This document shows positions 26,857 through 36,760 of a DNA stretch of 64,000 nt, one piece after another. The notes beneath the pieces are model-generated. The model was not told the DNA's origin and did no database searches. It saw only the letters and a list, made by a program, of their open reading frames with translations. The DNA comes from CANDYO01 sp049653745. Its GTDB lineage: Bacteria > Pseudomonadota > Alphaproteobacteria > Rickettsiales > CANDYO01. Location of the stretch: positions 27,677-91,676 of the forward strand of contig JBASGW010000079.1 in assembly GCA_049653745.1 (NCBI GenBank), written 5' to 3'. Numbering within the stretch: the first letter of the stretch is position 1; each line of letters begins with the position of its first letter. Made by a program: the position numbers and the translations under genes.

Positions 26857-28362
26857 CTAATAAGCTCTTGCAAATAAAGTTAAAGGAGCATTGGGCTCGC
26901 CTGTAAAAATACAAGTTCCTAATTTATTTTTAGTTTTTAAAGGAACACAACGTGCTGTAACTTTTAATCGTTGCTTTAATTCTTCTTCAGTTTTATCATC
27001 ACCTATCCAATAAGCAGAAACAAATCCTGGCTGCTTAGATTCCTTTTTAAAGAGCTTATAAAACTCTTCACTAGAATTAACAGAGATAGTATTTTCTGTT
27101 TGAAAATTTTTAGCCTTTTGGAATAAATTATTTTGAATTTCTTCTAAAATATTTTTAGCCTTTTCTATAAATTCATTTATATCGACAGAAGATTTATCTG
27201 AAGGAGCTAAATCTCTTCTCCCTAAAAAGACTGCGTTTTTTGACATTTCTTTTTGCCCTATTTCTAGTCTAATTGGCACACCTTTTTTAATCCATCCCCA
27301 TATTTTTTCACCAGGAGTTCTTTCTTTTAAATCTACTTCAACTCTTATAACTTCTTCATTATAATTCTGCTTTAATAGATTTTCTTTTAGCGCTTGGCAA
27401 TAATCTAAAATTTCTTTTTCATCTTCTTTTTTGTGAATTAAAGGAATGATAACAATCTGAATTGGAGCAATTTTAGGAGGCAACACCAAACCATCATCAT
27501 CACTATGAGTCATAATTAAGCCACCTATTAATCTAGTAGAAACTCCCCAAGAAGTTGTCCACACATGCTCTTCTACACCATCTTTAGATAAGAATTTAAT
27601 ATTAAATGCCTTAGCAAAATGCTGCCCTAAAAAATGTGAAGTTCCAGCTTGCAGAGCCTTTTTATCTTGCATTAGAGCTTCTATAGTGTAAGTAACATCG
27701 GCTCCTGGGAATTTTTCATTAGCAGTTTTTTCACCAAGAATTACCGGCATAGCTAGCCAGTTTTCAGATAAATCTCGATATACTTCTAGCATTTTTTCAG
27801 ATTCTTCAATTGCCTCTTCTTTAGTTGAATGGGCAGTGTGCCCCTCTTGCCATAAAAATTCAGAGGTTCTTAAAAATATTCTTGGGCGCATTTCCCATCG
27901 CACAACATTAGCCCATTGATTTCCTAAAAGAGGTAAATCACGATATGAATTAATCCATCTTGAAAAAGCTTCACCAATAATAGCTTCAGAAGTTGGCCTA
28001 ATGATTAGGGGCTCTTCTAATTTACCACCAGGAACCAATCCTTTTTCATCATCTTGCTCTAAACGATGGTGGGTTACAATTGCACATTCTTTAGCAAATC
28101 CTTCCACATGTTCAGCTTCTTTAGCCATAAAACTTAAAGGTACAAACATTGGAAAGTAAAAATTTTGATGACCAGTTGCTTTGATTTGTTTATCTAACTC
28201 TTTTTGGATATATTCCCATATTGCATAGCCCCATGGTTTAATCACCATACAACCACGCACAACCGAATTTTCTGCTAGATCTGCCGCCTTAATAACTTCT
28301 TGATACCATTGAGGATAATCTTGCTCTCTGGTAGGGTTTATTGCTGTTTTTTTACTTGTCAT
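26857..28362 (-). CDS. proS: Prolyl-tRNA synthetase, archaeal/eukaryotic type
   Basis: Class II synthetase that charges tRNA-Pro. The 501-residue protein opens with TREQDYPQWYQEVIKAADL and VVRGCMVIKPWGYAIWE, has motif 2 RWEMRPRIFLRTSEFLWQEGHTAH, and ends in a C-terminal domain finishing FARAY. These are marks of the archaeal/eukaryotic-type ProRS (also in Borrelia, Mycoplasma and Thermus), not of the usual bacterial types of alphaproteobacteria. The zinc-cysteine set of that C-terminal domain appears reduced. Probable ancient gene replacement by transfer. It is encoded between ftsH and glmM. Confidence 0.95.
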   Translation of the reverse strand: MTSKKTAINPTREQDYPQWYQEVIKAADLAENSVVRGCMVIKPWGYAIWEYIQKELDKQIKATGHQNFYFPMFVPLSFMAKEAEHVEGFAKECAIVTHHRLEQDDEKGLVPGGKLEEPLIIRPTSEAIIGEAFSRWINSYRDLPLLGNQWANVVRWEMRPRIFLRTSEFLWQEGHTAHSTKEEAIEESEKMLEVYRDLSENWLAMPVILGEKTANEKFPGADVTYTIEALMQDKKALQAGTSHFLGQHFAKAFNIKFLSKDGVEEHVWTTSWGVSTRLIGGLIMTHSDDDGLVLPPKIAPIQIVIIPLIHKKEDEKEILDYCQALKENLLKQNYNEEVIRVEVDLKERTPGEKIWGWIKKGVPIRLEIGQKEMSKNAVFLGRRDLAPSDKSSVDINEFIEKAKNILEEIQNNLFQKAKNFQTENTISVNSSEEFYKLFKKESKQPGFVSAYWIGDDKTEEELKQRLKVTARCVPLKTKNKLGTCIFTGEPNAPLTLFARAY

Positions 28363-28435
28363 ATATTCAAGACCCTCAATTAAAATAACTTGGATGGATT
28401 AGCTTCTACATATTATAATTCAACTACAAATATCT

Positions 28436-30328
28436 TTAAGCTACTCCGCCTTCTAATCCTTCTCCAAAAGATGTAGATTTAGGGAAAGACGATTTTTTGA
28501 ATTTTGGTTCTGAAGTTGGCTTATTTCTACTAATACCATTACCTTCAAGTAAGCTTTTTATTTCATCTCCAGCTAATGTTTCATATTCAAGCAATGCATT
28601 TGCTAAACTATGAAGTTGATCTAGATGCTTCTCTAAAATTGCCTTAGCATGAGCATAGCCATCCTCAATTAATCTCTTAACTTCACTATCAATTAGATTA
28701 GAAGTGTCGCTAGAATTAGCTTTGGTTCTGCTGTTAGAACCTAAATATTGCTCAGATTGTTCGGAATGATATACAGGACCAATTTTTTCACTCATTCCCC
28801 ACTCACTCACCATAGCTCTGGCCATTTTTGTAGCTTGCATAATATCTGAAGAAGCTCCGCTAGTAACCATCTCTGAACCAAAAATCATTTCTTCTGCTAC
28901 CCTTCCTCCCATTGCCACAGCTAAATCAGCTTTAAGCTTTGCAAATGTAACTGAAAATTTATCTCTTTCTGGAAGACGCATTACCATACCTAAGGCTCTA
29001 CCTCTTGGCATAATAGTGGCTTTATGAATTGGATCAGATTCTGATTGATAAAAACCAACAATAGCATGACCACCTTCGTGATAAGCAGTTAGTTTCTTTT
29101 CTTCATCAGACATTTTAAGCGATTTACGCTCACTACCCATCATTACTTTATCTTTTGCCTCTTCAAACTCAGACATAGTAACAATCTTTTTATTACGACG
29201 CGCGGTAAGTAAAGCTGCTTCATTAACTAAATTTGCTAAATCTGCACCAGAAAATCCTGGAGTTCCTCTTGCAATAACTTTTAAATCTACATCCGGACCT
29301 AATTTCACTTTTTTAGCATGAACCTTTAATACTTGTTCTCTTCCTGCAATATCTGGAACTGAAACAACAATTTGACGATCAAATCTGCCAGGGCGTAAAA
29401 GCGCTGGGTCCAAAACATCTGGCCTATTAGTTGCCGCAATAATAATAACACCTTCATTAGTTTCAAATCCATCCATTTCAACAAGTAATTGATTTAGAGT
29501 TTGCTCTCTCTCATCATTCCCACCACCAAGGCCAATACCACGATTCCTACCAACAGCATCAATTTCATCAATAAAAATAATACATGGAGCAGCTTTCTTT
29601 CCTTGTTCAAACATGTCTCTTACTCGGCTAGCACCCACACCTACAAACATTTCTACAAAATCTGAACCAGAAATTGTAAAAAATGGCACGCCCGCTTCAC
29701 CAGCAATTGCCTTAGCAAGCAATGTTTTTCCAGTTCCTGGAGAACCAATTAATAAACAACCAGTAGGGATTTTACCACCTACATCTTGGAATTTTTGAGA
29801 GTTTTTAAGAAAATCAACAATTTCAGATAATTCTTCTTTAGCTTCATCAATTCCTGCTACATCTTGAAAAGTAACCTTAACATTTTTCTCGGTAAGTAAT
29901 TTGGCTTTAGATTTTCCAAAACCCATTGCTTTACCACCTCCTTGCATATTTCGCATGAAGTAAATCCATACGCCCACAAGTAAAAGCAAAGGAAACCAAG
30001 AAATTAAAATACCTAGAAATGAATTCATTTTGCTATCTAATGGAAGAGCTTCTATACGAACATTATTCTGCTTTAATCTTTCAACTAAATCAGGATAGTT
30101 AGGCATATAAGTTGCAAATTTATGACCATCATTAAAATGACCCTCAACATTATTACCCTGCAACGTTACGTCACGCACGGCTCCTTCATCAATTTTATTT
30201 AAAAACTCTGAAAAAGAAACATTCGCATTACTAACCCCTAGACTCGCGCCCCCAAACATATCGTAAACTGCTATAAGCAAGAAAATTAAAGCTACCCAAA
30301 ATAATAAATGACGTCCCATATTAAACAT
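28436..30328 (-). CDS. ftsH: ATP-dependent zinc metalloprotease FtsH
   Basis: Membrane-anchored AAA+ protease for quality control and regulated turnover. The product of about 630 residues has two N-terminal membrane helices (about 5-25 and 100-122) flanking a periplasmic domain, Walker A GSPGTGKTLLAKAIAGEAG, Walker B IIFIDEIDAVGRNRG, the second region of homology TNRPDVLDPALLRPGRFDRQ, and the zinc site AYHEGGHAIVGF. The open frame extends 26 codons upstream to 30406, but ATG 30328 (MFNMGRHLLFW) aligns with the usual FtsH N-terminus. The ribosome site for it is weak, so the exact start is uncertain. Confidence 0.95.
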   Translation of the reverse strand: MFNMGRHLLFWVALIFLLIAVYDMFGGASLGVSNANVSFSEFLNKIDEGAVRDVTLQGNNVEGHFNDGHKFATYMPNYPDLVERLKQNNVRIEALPLDSKMNSFLGILISWFPLLLLVGVWIYFMRNMQGGGKAMGFGKSKAKLLTEKNVKVTFQDVAGIDEAKEELSEIVDFLKNSQKFQDVGGKIPTGCLLIGSPGTGKTLLAKAIAGEAGVPFFTISGSDFVEMFVGVGASRVRDMFEQGKKAAPCIIFIDEIDAVGRNRGIGLGGGNDEREQTLNQLLVEMDGFETNEGVIIIAATNRPDVLDPALLRPGRFDRQIVVSVPDIAGREQVLKVHAKKVKLGPDVDLKVIARGTPGFSGADLANLVNEAALLTARRNKKIVTMSEFEEAKDKVMMGSERKSLKMSDEEKKLTAYHEGGHAIVGFYQSESDPIHKATIMPRGRALGMVMRLPERDKFSVTFAKLKADLAVAMGGRVAEEMIFGSEMVTSGASSDIMQATKMARAMVSEWGMSEKIGPVYHSEQSEQYLGSNSRTKANSSDTSNLIDSEVKRLIEDGYAHAKAILEKHLDQLHSLANALLEYETLAGDEIKSLLEGNGISRNKPTSEPKFKKSSFPKSTSFGEGLEGGVA

Positions 30329-30517
30329 AATATCTACTAAATTACCCCTATCAAAATTGCTATTCACTATATCAATAGATATAAGTAAGATCCAGTAGTT
30401 TTTCAAGATATGCTATATGCTTGCTTATAACATAACAACATAGGCATCATAAAAAAACGAGATGTTGATATTTTTAAAACACAATATCAAAATATTAGTT
30501 AATTATTTAATTAATTA

Positions 30518-30546
30518 TTGACATTTTTATTAATAAATGCTAGTTT
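30518..30546 (+). promoter_or_regulatory. Extended -10 promoter for the glycosyltransferase gene
   Basis: TTGACA at 30518-30523, a 17-base spacer ending in TGC, and TAGTTT at 30541-30546 form an extended -10 promoter. It overlaps the first codons of the longest open frame (TTG 30518), which argues that the true start is downstream at ATG 30587. Confidence 0.65.
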
Positions 30547-30586
30547 AGGCCGCAGATATTTTATTAAAATTAGCGCAGAGAAGAAA

Positions 30587-32335
30587 ATGACCATTTACAG
30601 AGACTATTTTACCACCAGCAACTTTTTTTCATATTTTTCAACTATAGATTTAATCAACAATTCTTTAAAACCATCAAATTATCAAAGAGAAATCAAAACT
30701 TACCAATGGCATACTAAATCAATCTATGAGCAAGAAGGAATTGATTATGATGCGGACCATTCTAGATTCATGAACGACTTCCAAAATAAATTATCACACC
30801 TAGATGATTATACAAAAGATGATAAGTCTCCAAAAATACCAACAATTACCCATCAAATCTATTTTGCTTTCAATGACAACCAAAATCATATTAAGAATTC
30901 TTCAGTCACTAAAACTATCAACACTCTATCAAAATTAAATACTCAGGCAAGCTTTAAGCACTATATTTGGACCAACGACCCCAACATCATACCCGAATCT
31001 ATTAAAGATATTGAAGGAGTTGAAGTTCATTTAATTCAAGAATTAAAAAATACCAGATTATTCTCGGAATTAAATTTATATTTAAATCAAGCATTGATTG
31101 GCTTAGATAAAGGCAAACTTTCGATGGCCAGCGATGTTTTAAGATCTATGGTTATCAGAGAATTCGGAGGCATTTATAGAGATTTTGATTACGAGATTTT
31201 TAATGAAGAACTTCTTTATAAATACATGCTTGCATTTAATTTTATTGGTGGAACTGAATTTGATACTAACTATAGCTTTGTAGGAAGCGCTTTTTTTGCT
31301 GCCACTGCCAATCATCACATAATGAATATAGAAGCAGACATTATAGAGAGAAATATCAATTCACCTGAAACTTCTCCCGAATATACAAGATTTCCTTATT
31401 CAAAATTTGAAAAAGCTATATATGTAGCAGGTCCTGCAGCGGTAACCATAGCATTTTATAAAGGATATGATCAACAAAATAATAACGATCTATTATTACC
31501 CCCAAAAGCTCTTTTTAATTTTGAATATGCTTGGTCACTCACACCAGATTCAAAATGTTATTCTAGATTAGATAAAAATAATCCACCTAAATTAACTCAT
31601 GAATATAATGGAACATCTTTTAAAACCGTTGGCGGAGATATGTTTTGTGGTGATTGGCCTGAAACAAAAGGCTATGATGAACCAATAAAATACTTAAGTT
31701 ATAATAACGATGTAGAAATAGTTGTTGCAAGATATAACGAAGATCTTGAGTGGCTCAAGGCTTTTAAAAATTACAAAGTAACCGTTTATAATAAAGGTCT
31801 AGATAACTTAATATTACCTAATAACTGTCAAATTATAAATTTAGAAAACATAGGTAGAGAAGCCCATTCTTACCTTTATCATGTTATTACAAATTATGAA
31901 ACTTTAGCACAAAAAACCATTTTCCTTCAAGGAGATCCATTTTATCATAAACCTAATTTTGATTACTTAATAAATGGCTCTCCTCATTCCTGCGCCCATA
32001 TAATTGCTGAATGCAGAGAATATAATTTAGGATTTGAATCAAATAGAGTAGCTAACGTTCAATGGCAAAATACAAAATGGAACGACACGACTCTTTCTAA
32101 ACATTCCATGCTCTCTTTCGCTCAAACTAACTTCAATCCTGAATTTGATGAAGATAGCTCTATATATTTTCAGTGGGGAGCTCAATTTGCTGTCGATAAA
32201 GAAAATATTATTTGTCATGATATTGACTATCATAAAAAATTATATGATCACTTCTTAATTAAAAGCCCTATTGAGGGTCATTATATAGAAAATTTGTGGG
32301 ATGAATGGGCCAACTGTGATAATTTGAATATCTAG
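30587..32335 (+). CDS. Sugar-transferase domain fused to a DUF3431-like domain, putative effector
   Basis: A 582-residue protein with no signal peptide. The N-terminal half (about 85-340) is a DXD-type glycosyltransferase of the Gly_transf_sug/TcdA-like group: PTITHQIYFAF, YIWTNDPN, and the donor-binding MASDVLRSMVIREFGGIYRD with D199-x-D201. The C-terminal part (about 376-580) looks like DUF3431: VEIVVARYNEDLEWL, YNKG, IGREAHSYLYH and FLQGDPF. I know of no named protein with this pairing. The start at ATG 30587 has GAGAAG upstream and fits the promoter at 30518-30546. The TpsB-like gene lies about 110 bases downstream on the same strand. Host-protein glycosylation or surface-glycan synthesis are both possible. 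Confidence 0.8.
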   Translation: MTIYRDYFTTSNFFSYFSTIDLINNSLKPSNYQREIKTYQWHTKSIYEQEGIDYDADHSRFMNDFQNKLSHLDDYTKDDKSPKIPTITHQIYFAFNDNQNHIKNSSVTKTINTLSKLNTQASFKHYIWTNDPNIIPESIKDIEGVEVHLIQELKNTRLFSELNLYLNQALIGLDKGKLSMASDVLRSMVIREFGGIYRDFDYEIFNEELLYKYMLAFNFIGGTEFDTNYSFVGSAFFAATANHHIMNIEADIIERNINSPETSPEYTRFPYSKFEKAIYVAGPAAVTIAFYKGYDQQNNNDLLLPPKALFNFEYAWSLTPDSKCYSRLDKNNPPKLTHEYNGTSFKTVGGDMFCGDWPETKGYDEPIKYLSYNNDVEIVVARYNEDLEWLKAFKNYKVTVYNKGLDNLILPNNCQIINLENIGREAHSYLYHVITNYETLAQKTIFLQGDPFYHKPNFDYLINGSPHSCAHIIAECREYNLGFESNRVANVQWQNTKWNDTTLSKHSMLSFAQTNFNPEFDEDSSIYFQWGAQFAVDKENIICHDIDYHKKLYDHFLIKSPIEGHYIENLWDEWANCDNLNI

Positions 32336-32443
32336 CAATTTACTTGAAATAGCCTTGGTAATAAAAATTGAATTAATAGTTGCGGAATTTTATTGAATAT
32401 ATGATACTGATTTAAACATAACATATAATCATGCTTAAATTTT

Positions 32444-34030
32444 ATGCTTAATTTAAAATATAAAAATATCTTATTATTATCTTTTGTTATTTTGTTTTCA
32501 ATGGCACAAGCGCAGGCTAAAGGACAACTCAACAGCTATCATGTAAAAGAAATTCAGCTTGATGTTATCAACGCCCCAAGAGAAGAAAAAGATATAAAAT
32601 ATATAAAAGAAAAATACTTAGGTAAAAATCTTAGTCATGTAGAGTTAATGGCTGTAAATGAAGATTTAGTTAAATATTTTTGGCAAGAAGATGGTTATAT
32701 TGCTTCTCAAATAACCATCAATGAGCAGGATTTAAAAACCAGCGGAACTCTTAAAATTATTGTTGAACCTGGAGTGCTAAGAGATGTAGTGCTATTTAAT
32801 GACACCCCAGATAATAAATTAATTGATGAATATATAAATAAAATAATCTCTCAAAAACCAATAACCAATAAACATATTCAAAAATATATTTCATTAATGA
32901 ATCGTATCCCTGGATATTATGTGGATTATGAATTTAGAAAAACCGATAATAAATCTACTTTCGATTTAGTGCTAAAAGTAAGTAAACTTAAAGGAGAAAT
33001 TTATACTAGCATAGATAGCTATGGAAGCACAGAAACCGGACAAATGGAAAACTCTGTTTTTGGAAAATTATACTCAAAAGATGGAGGAAGTGATGCTATT
33101 TCATTTTCTGGGTTTACTAGCAACTACCCTGATCGCCTATATGGCATATCTTTGGGTTACATCAAGCCAATTAACAGCTTAGGAACCAATGCTTCCATAA
33201 CTGCCTCTCACTCTGAAAATAATTCAAGTCGTTATGATCCTGATCCGGTACCCAACTCAAATGGAATTAATTCTAGTCTTAGAGGGGCTTTAAATCACCT
33301 TATATACACTGATGAAAAACAAAACTTAACTGCAGAATTTGGAACTAATTATAAATACTCAAAAGACTTTACTCTTGATGTCAATAATTCTAATGAAGAT
33401 AATACAAAAGATACTTATGTTTCTGCAGACCTTAATTTATCATATTCAATAACTGACAAACTAAATGCATATAATAATGCTAGCTTTACCGCTACTCAAG
33501 GAGTATCTGGAACCTATAAAAATTATACAGACCCAACAGATACAACAGATAAACACTTTAATTGGGTGCAATTAGATCTTACAAGAGATCAACCATTATC
33601 ACATGATTTTAGTTTATTTTCACGCATTTGTGGAGCTCACTCTGATTCAGACTTGCCAAGCTCAGAGCAATTTGCTATGGGTGGCAGAGACTTTGGAAGA
33701 GGCTATGATTCAGCCCTACTTGTTGGCAATAAAATGTTAGCAGGGTCACTCGAGATTAGATACAATAAATATTTTGATGATAATCAATGGCTCCAAAGCT
33801 TACAACCATATATCTTTAGAGATACTGGATATATTGGAAAACAAGATAGCGGAACCAATATAACACATTTATCTTCTTATGGAGCCGGGTTAAGAATAAA
33901 TCTAAATTATGGCATTAATATTGAATCTGAAGTGGCTCAACCAATGAAGAAGAACTATAATATTGATGACTCACCTTATACTTCAACCACCGTTTACAGC
34001 GCTATGATTAGTAAGAGCTTTAGTTTTTAA
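32444..34030 (+). CDS. ShlB/FhaC-type (TpsB) outer-membrane transporter
   Basis: A 528-residue two-partner-secretion porin. It has a signal peptide (about 1-25, ending AQAQAKG), POTRA-like domains (about 30-180) and a 16-strand-type beta barrel with the L6 motif in GGRDFGRGYDSALL (about 405-418). The final residue is Phe, typical of outer-membrane barrels. TpsB proteins export large TpsA exoproteins with hemagglutinin-type domains; none is adjacent in this window. ATG 32444 gives a complete signal peptide. Confidence 0.88.
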   Translation: MLNLKYKNILLLSFVILFSMAQAQAKGQLNSYHVKEIQLDVINAPREEKDIKYIKEKYLGKNLSHVELMAVNEDLVKYFWQEDGYIASQITINEQDLKTSGTLKIIVEPGVLRDVVLFNDTPDNKLIDEYINKIISQKPITNKHIQKYISLMNRIPGYYVDYEFRKTDNKSTFDLVLKVSKLKGEIYTSIDSYGSTETGQMENSVFGKLYSKDGGSDAISFSGFTSNYPDRLYGISLGYIKPINSLGTNASITASHSENNSSRYDPDPVPNSNGINSSLRGALNHLIYTDEKQNLTAEFGTNYKYSKDFTLDVNNSNEDNTKDTYVSADLNLSYSITDKLNAYNNASFTATQGVSGTYKNYTDPTDTTDKHFNWVQLDLTRDQPLSHDFSLFSRICGAHSDSDLPSSEQFAMGGRDFGRGYDSALLVGNKMLAGSLEIRYNKYFDDNQWLQSLQPYIFRDTGYIGKQDSGTNITHLSSYGAGLRINLNYGINIESEVAQPMKKNYNIDDSPYTSTTVYSAMISKSFSF

Positions 34031-34038
34031 AGCTTTTT
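34016..34038 (+). terminator. Terminator overlapping the tpsB stop codon
   Basis: AGCTTTA (34016-34022) pairs with TAAAGCT (34028-34034) around a 5-base loop, and five Ts follow. The stem includes the last codons and stop of the gene. Confidence 0.55.
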
Positions 34039-34167
34039 ACTTAGGTTATGTGAAGTTTTCTATAAGAGTTTAAATTTTGCAGGAATAGCGGCACTATTTC
34101 GAAAAATTTAGTTTTATTTACACAAAATAACTACAAAAATATAATCTTAGAGAAAATTCTATAGAGC

Positions 34168-35010
34168 CTAGGTTATTGATTTTATAATTTGGAATAGACC
34201 ACTATTATAAAAATCTTGCTGGGCCGTTTCATAATCCCTAGTAATATATGGATATTCATATTGCTCTAAAAATGCATTGCCATGAATTTTTTCTGGTGGA
34301 GTTAATTTTTCTCTCACCCCTTTTAAAATACCATATAATATTGCAATCATCACTTCTAAAGGCTCACTGTTAGCCGCTGCCACCCTATGCTCTAATCTTC
34401 TATTTTCTTTTTCTGCTAAAGGAATCCTAATTGCTGCACTCCTATTATTTCCTCCCCAACATATTTTACTTGGGGTAGTAATATGATCAACTCTATATCT
34501 TAAATAAGATTCTTTGGTTGGCGCAAATAAAAGCATATTTTCTTTCAAAGTGGAACATAGACCAGCTATTGATTCTAACATCAAGCTAGTTTCTTGATCT
34601 GTTTGTTTAATATAGAGATTCTCACCTAAATTATTTTCTAGATGCAGATGAATATGCAAGGCACTTCCAGGCTGCTGAGCAAAAGGTTTAGCACTAAAGC
34701 TTACTTCTACTTTTTCTATTTTAGCTTTATTAATTAGAGATTGTTTCATCTCTTCAATCTTTGTTAGTTGGTCAACAATATTTTGATTATACTCAAGCTT
34801 AAATTCAAATTGATTATCCCCTTTTTCTAACTCTAAAGGAAAATTCAGCTCTAAATTTGGAGCTTTCCATATTTTATCATGCTGATGAATATCCAGAGGA
34901 AGTAAATAAAACTCTAGTTCAATTCCTATAACCGGAAATAGATTGAGTTTTTCTAATTGAGATAATAAATATTCCAATATTTTTAGTGAAATTCTTTTTG
35001 ATAAAATCAT
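34168..35010 (-). CDS. Short glutamine synthetase-like catalytic-domain protein
   Basis: A 280-residue protein matching only the catalytic domain of the glutamine synthetase superfamily. Visible landmarks are GIELEFYLL, the metal and glutamate region GSALHIHLHLEN, TTPSKICWGGNNRSAAIRIP with the nucleotide-binding arginines, and RLEHRVAAANSEPLEV. The N-terminal beta-grasp domain is absent, and the protein is far below the usual 440-470 residues, so it may not form the standard dodecamer with shared active sites. ATG 35010 is chosen over two upstream GTG codons; this is uncertain. Substrate may be glutamate or another amine acceptor. Confidence 0.8.
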   Translation of the reverse strand: MILSKRISLKILEYLLSQLEKLNLFPVIGIELEFYLLPLDIHQHDKIWKAPNLELNFPLELEKGDNQFEFKLEYNQNIVDQLTKIEEMKQSLINKAKIEKVEVSFSAKPFAQQPGSALHIHLHLENNLGENLYIKQTDQETSLMLESIAGLCSTLKENMLLFAPTKESYLRYRVDHITTPSKICWGGNNRSAAIRIPLAEKENRRLEHRVAAANSEPLEVMIAILYGILKGVREKLTPPEKIHGNAFLEQYEYPYITRDYETAQQDFYNSGLFQIIKSIT

Positions 35011-35210
35011 CACCACTCACAATATATCATCTCTACAGCACCCATAATATCATTCCTCAAATTAAATATGATATAAGAATTGAGAAATATCACATGGATA
35101 ACAAGATCAAGCAGAATGAGATTTAACCTAATATTATAGGCATATCTTTTATATACTAGGTCTTCTCTTACGATCTCAACTAGCATAAAACCTAGGATCT
35201 AAAAATAACT

Positions 35211-36152
35211 TTAAAGATTATCTATAAATTTCCCAGCTTCTAAAGCCGCCATACATCCCGTACCCGCTGCTGTCACTGCCTGTCTATAAATTTTATCTTG
35301 AACATCTCCACAAGCAAAAACTCCAGGAATATTTGTTTGAGTACTGTTAGGTTTAGTAATAATATATCCCTCACTGTCTAATTCAAGCTGGCCATCAACT
35401 ATAGAAGTATTGGGGCTATGACCAATTGCAATAAAAACTCCATCAATATCCATTTGATAAGATTCGTCAGTTAATATATTTTTAAGCTTAACACCAGTTA
35501 CTAATTTAGGAGCATCACTGCCTAAAATATCTTCTACAACAGTATTCCAAATAACCTTAACTTTAGGATGTTTAAAAAGCCTTTCTTGAAGAATTTTTTC
35601 AGCTCTTAATTGATCGCGACGATGGATTAGAATCACTTCACTAGCATGGTGAGTTAGATGCAAAGCTTCTTCAACAGCACTATTACCACCACCAATAACA
35701 ATAACTTTTTTATTACGGAAGAAAAACCCATCACAAGTTGCACAGCCAGAAACCCCGAACCCTTGGAATTTGGCTTCATTTGCTAATCCCATCCATTTTG
35801 CTTGCGCACCGGTCGCAATAATTACACTATCCGCTGTATAGCTTACTCCCGATTCAGTAACCATTGAAAATGGCTTGCTTTTCAAGTCAACTTGAGCAAC
35901 ATAATCATGAATAATCTCGGTCCCTACATTAGCTGCTTGCTCAGCCATCTGCTCCATTAACCAAGGGCCTTGAATTGATTCCGCAAACCCAGGATAATTT
36001 TCTACATCAGTAGTAATAGAAAGCTGCCCACCTGGTTGAGATCCTGTAATTAACAGGGGATTAAATGCAGACCTAGCCGCATATATTGCCGCCGTGTATC
36101 CCGCAGGACCAGAACCAATAATAACAACTTTATAATGATTGCTCTTAACCAT
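35211..36152 (-). CDS. trxB: Thioredoxin reductase
   Basis: Flavoenzyme passing electrons from NADPH to thioredoxin. The 313-residue protein has the FAD-binding IIGSGPAGYTAAIYAARS, the redox pair CATCDG near residue 138, the NADPH-binding VIGGGNSAVEEAL, and the final FAD motif FACGDVQDKIYRQAVTAAGTG. It is encoded 5 bases after the peroxiredoxin gene, making a peroxide-defence pair. Confidence 0.97.
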   Translation of the reverse strand: MVKSNHYKVVIIGSGPAGYTAAIYAARSAFNPLLITGSQPGGQLSITTDVENYPGFAESIQGPWLMEQMAEQAANVGTEIIHDYVAQVDLKSKPFSMVTESGVSYTADSVIIATGAQAKWMGLANEAKFQGFGVSGCATCDGFFFRNKKVIVIGGGNSAVEEALHLTHHASEVILIHRRDQLRAEKILQERLFKHPKVKVIWNTVVEDILGSDAPKLVTGVKLKNILTDESYQMDIDGVFIAIGHSPNTSIVDGQLELDSEGYIITKPNSTQTNIPGVFACGDVQDKIYRQAVTAAGTGCMAALEAGKFIDNL

Positions 36153-36157
36153 AATAA

Positions 36158-36760
36158 TTATAACTTATCTACATTTGAAGTTAAATAGTCAGAAATTCCT
36201 TCTGCATTTGGCTTCATAGCTTCTTCACCTTTTGTCCAACCAGCTGGACAAACTTCTCCAAATTCTTCATTATGATTTAAAGCATCAACCATGCGAAGCA
36301 TCTCATCAACATTGCGCCCAAGAGGAAAATCATTCACTACCTGATGCCTAACAATTCCATTTTTATCAATTAAGAAAGAGCCTCTTAATGCTATGTTATC
36401 ATTAAACAATATTCCATAATCTCTAGTAATAGATTTATTTAAATCTGAAACCATAGGCATTTGAATATTACCAATTCCTCCACGATTTGTAGGAAGCTGT
36501 TTCCATGCGTGATGAGAAAAATGTGAATCAACACTAACGGCCACCACTTTAACATGTCTTGATGAAAATTCACCCAAGCGATGATTAAATGCTATAATTT
36601 CTGTAGGGCAAACAAAGGTAAAATCTAAAGGATAGAAGAAAACTACACCAACATCTCCGTTTAAATATTTATATAAATCAAAATTATTATTTATATCGTT
36701 ATTAGGCATCACTGCATTAGCAATAAAATTAGGAGCGGCTTTACCAACTAGAACAGACAT
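36158..36760 (-). CDS. 2-Cys peroxiredoxin (AhpC/TSA family)
   Basis: Thiol peroxidase that reduces H2O2 and organic peroxides. The peroxidatic Cys is in YPLDFTFVCPTEI (about residue 50) and the resolving Cys in GEVCPAGWTKG near residue 170. The 200-residue length and C-terminal tail fit typical 2-Cys peroxiredoxins. It is upstream of and probably co-transcribed with trxB, which would reduce it through thioredoxin. Confidence 0.95.
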   Translation of the reverse strand: MSVLVGKAAPNFIANAVMPNNDINNNFDLYKYLNGDVGVVFFYPLDFTFVCPTEIIAFNHRLGEFSSRHVKVVAVSVDSHFSHHAWKQLPTNRGGIGNIQMPMVSDLNKSITRDYGILFNDNIALRGSFLIDKNGIVRHQVVNDFPLGRNVDEMLRMVDALNHNEEFGEVCPAGWTKGEEAMKPNAEGISDYLTSNVDKL

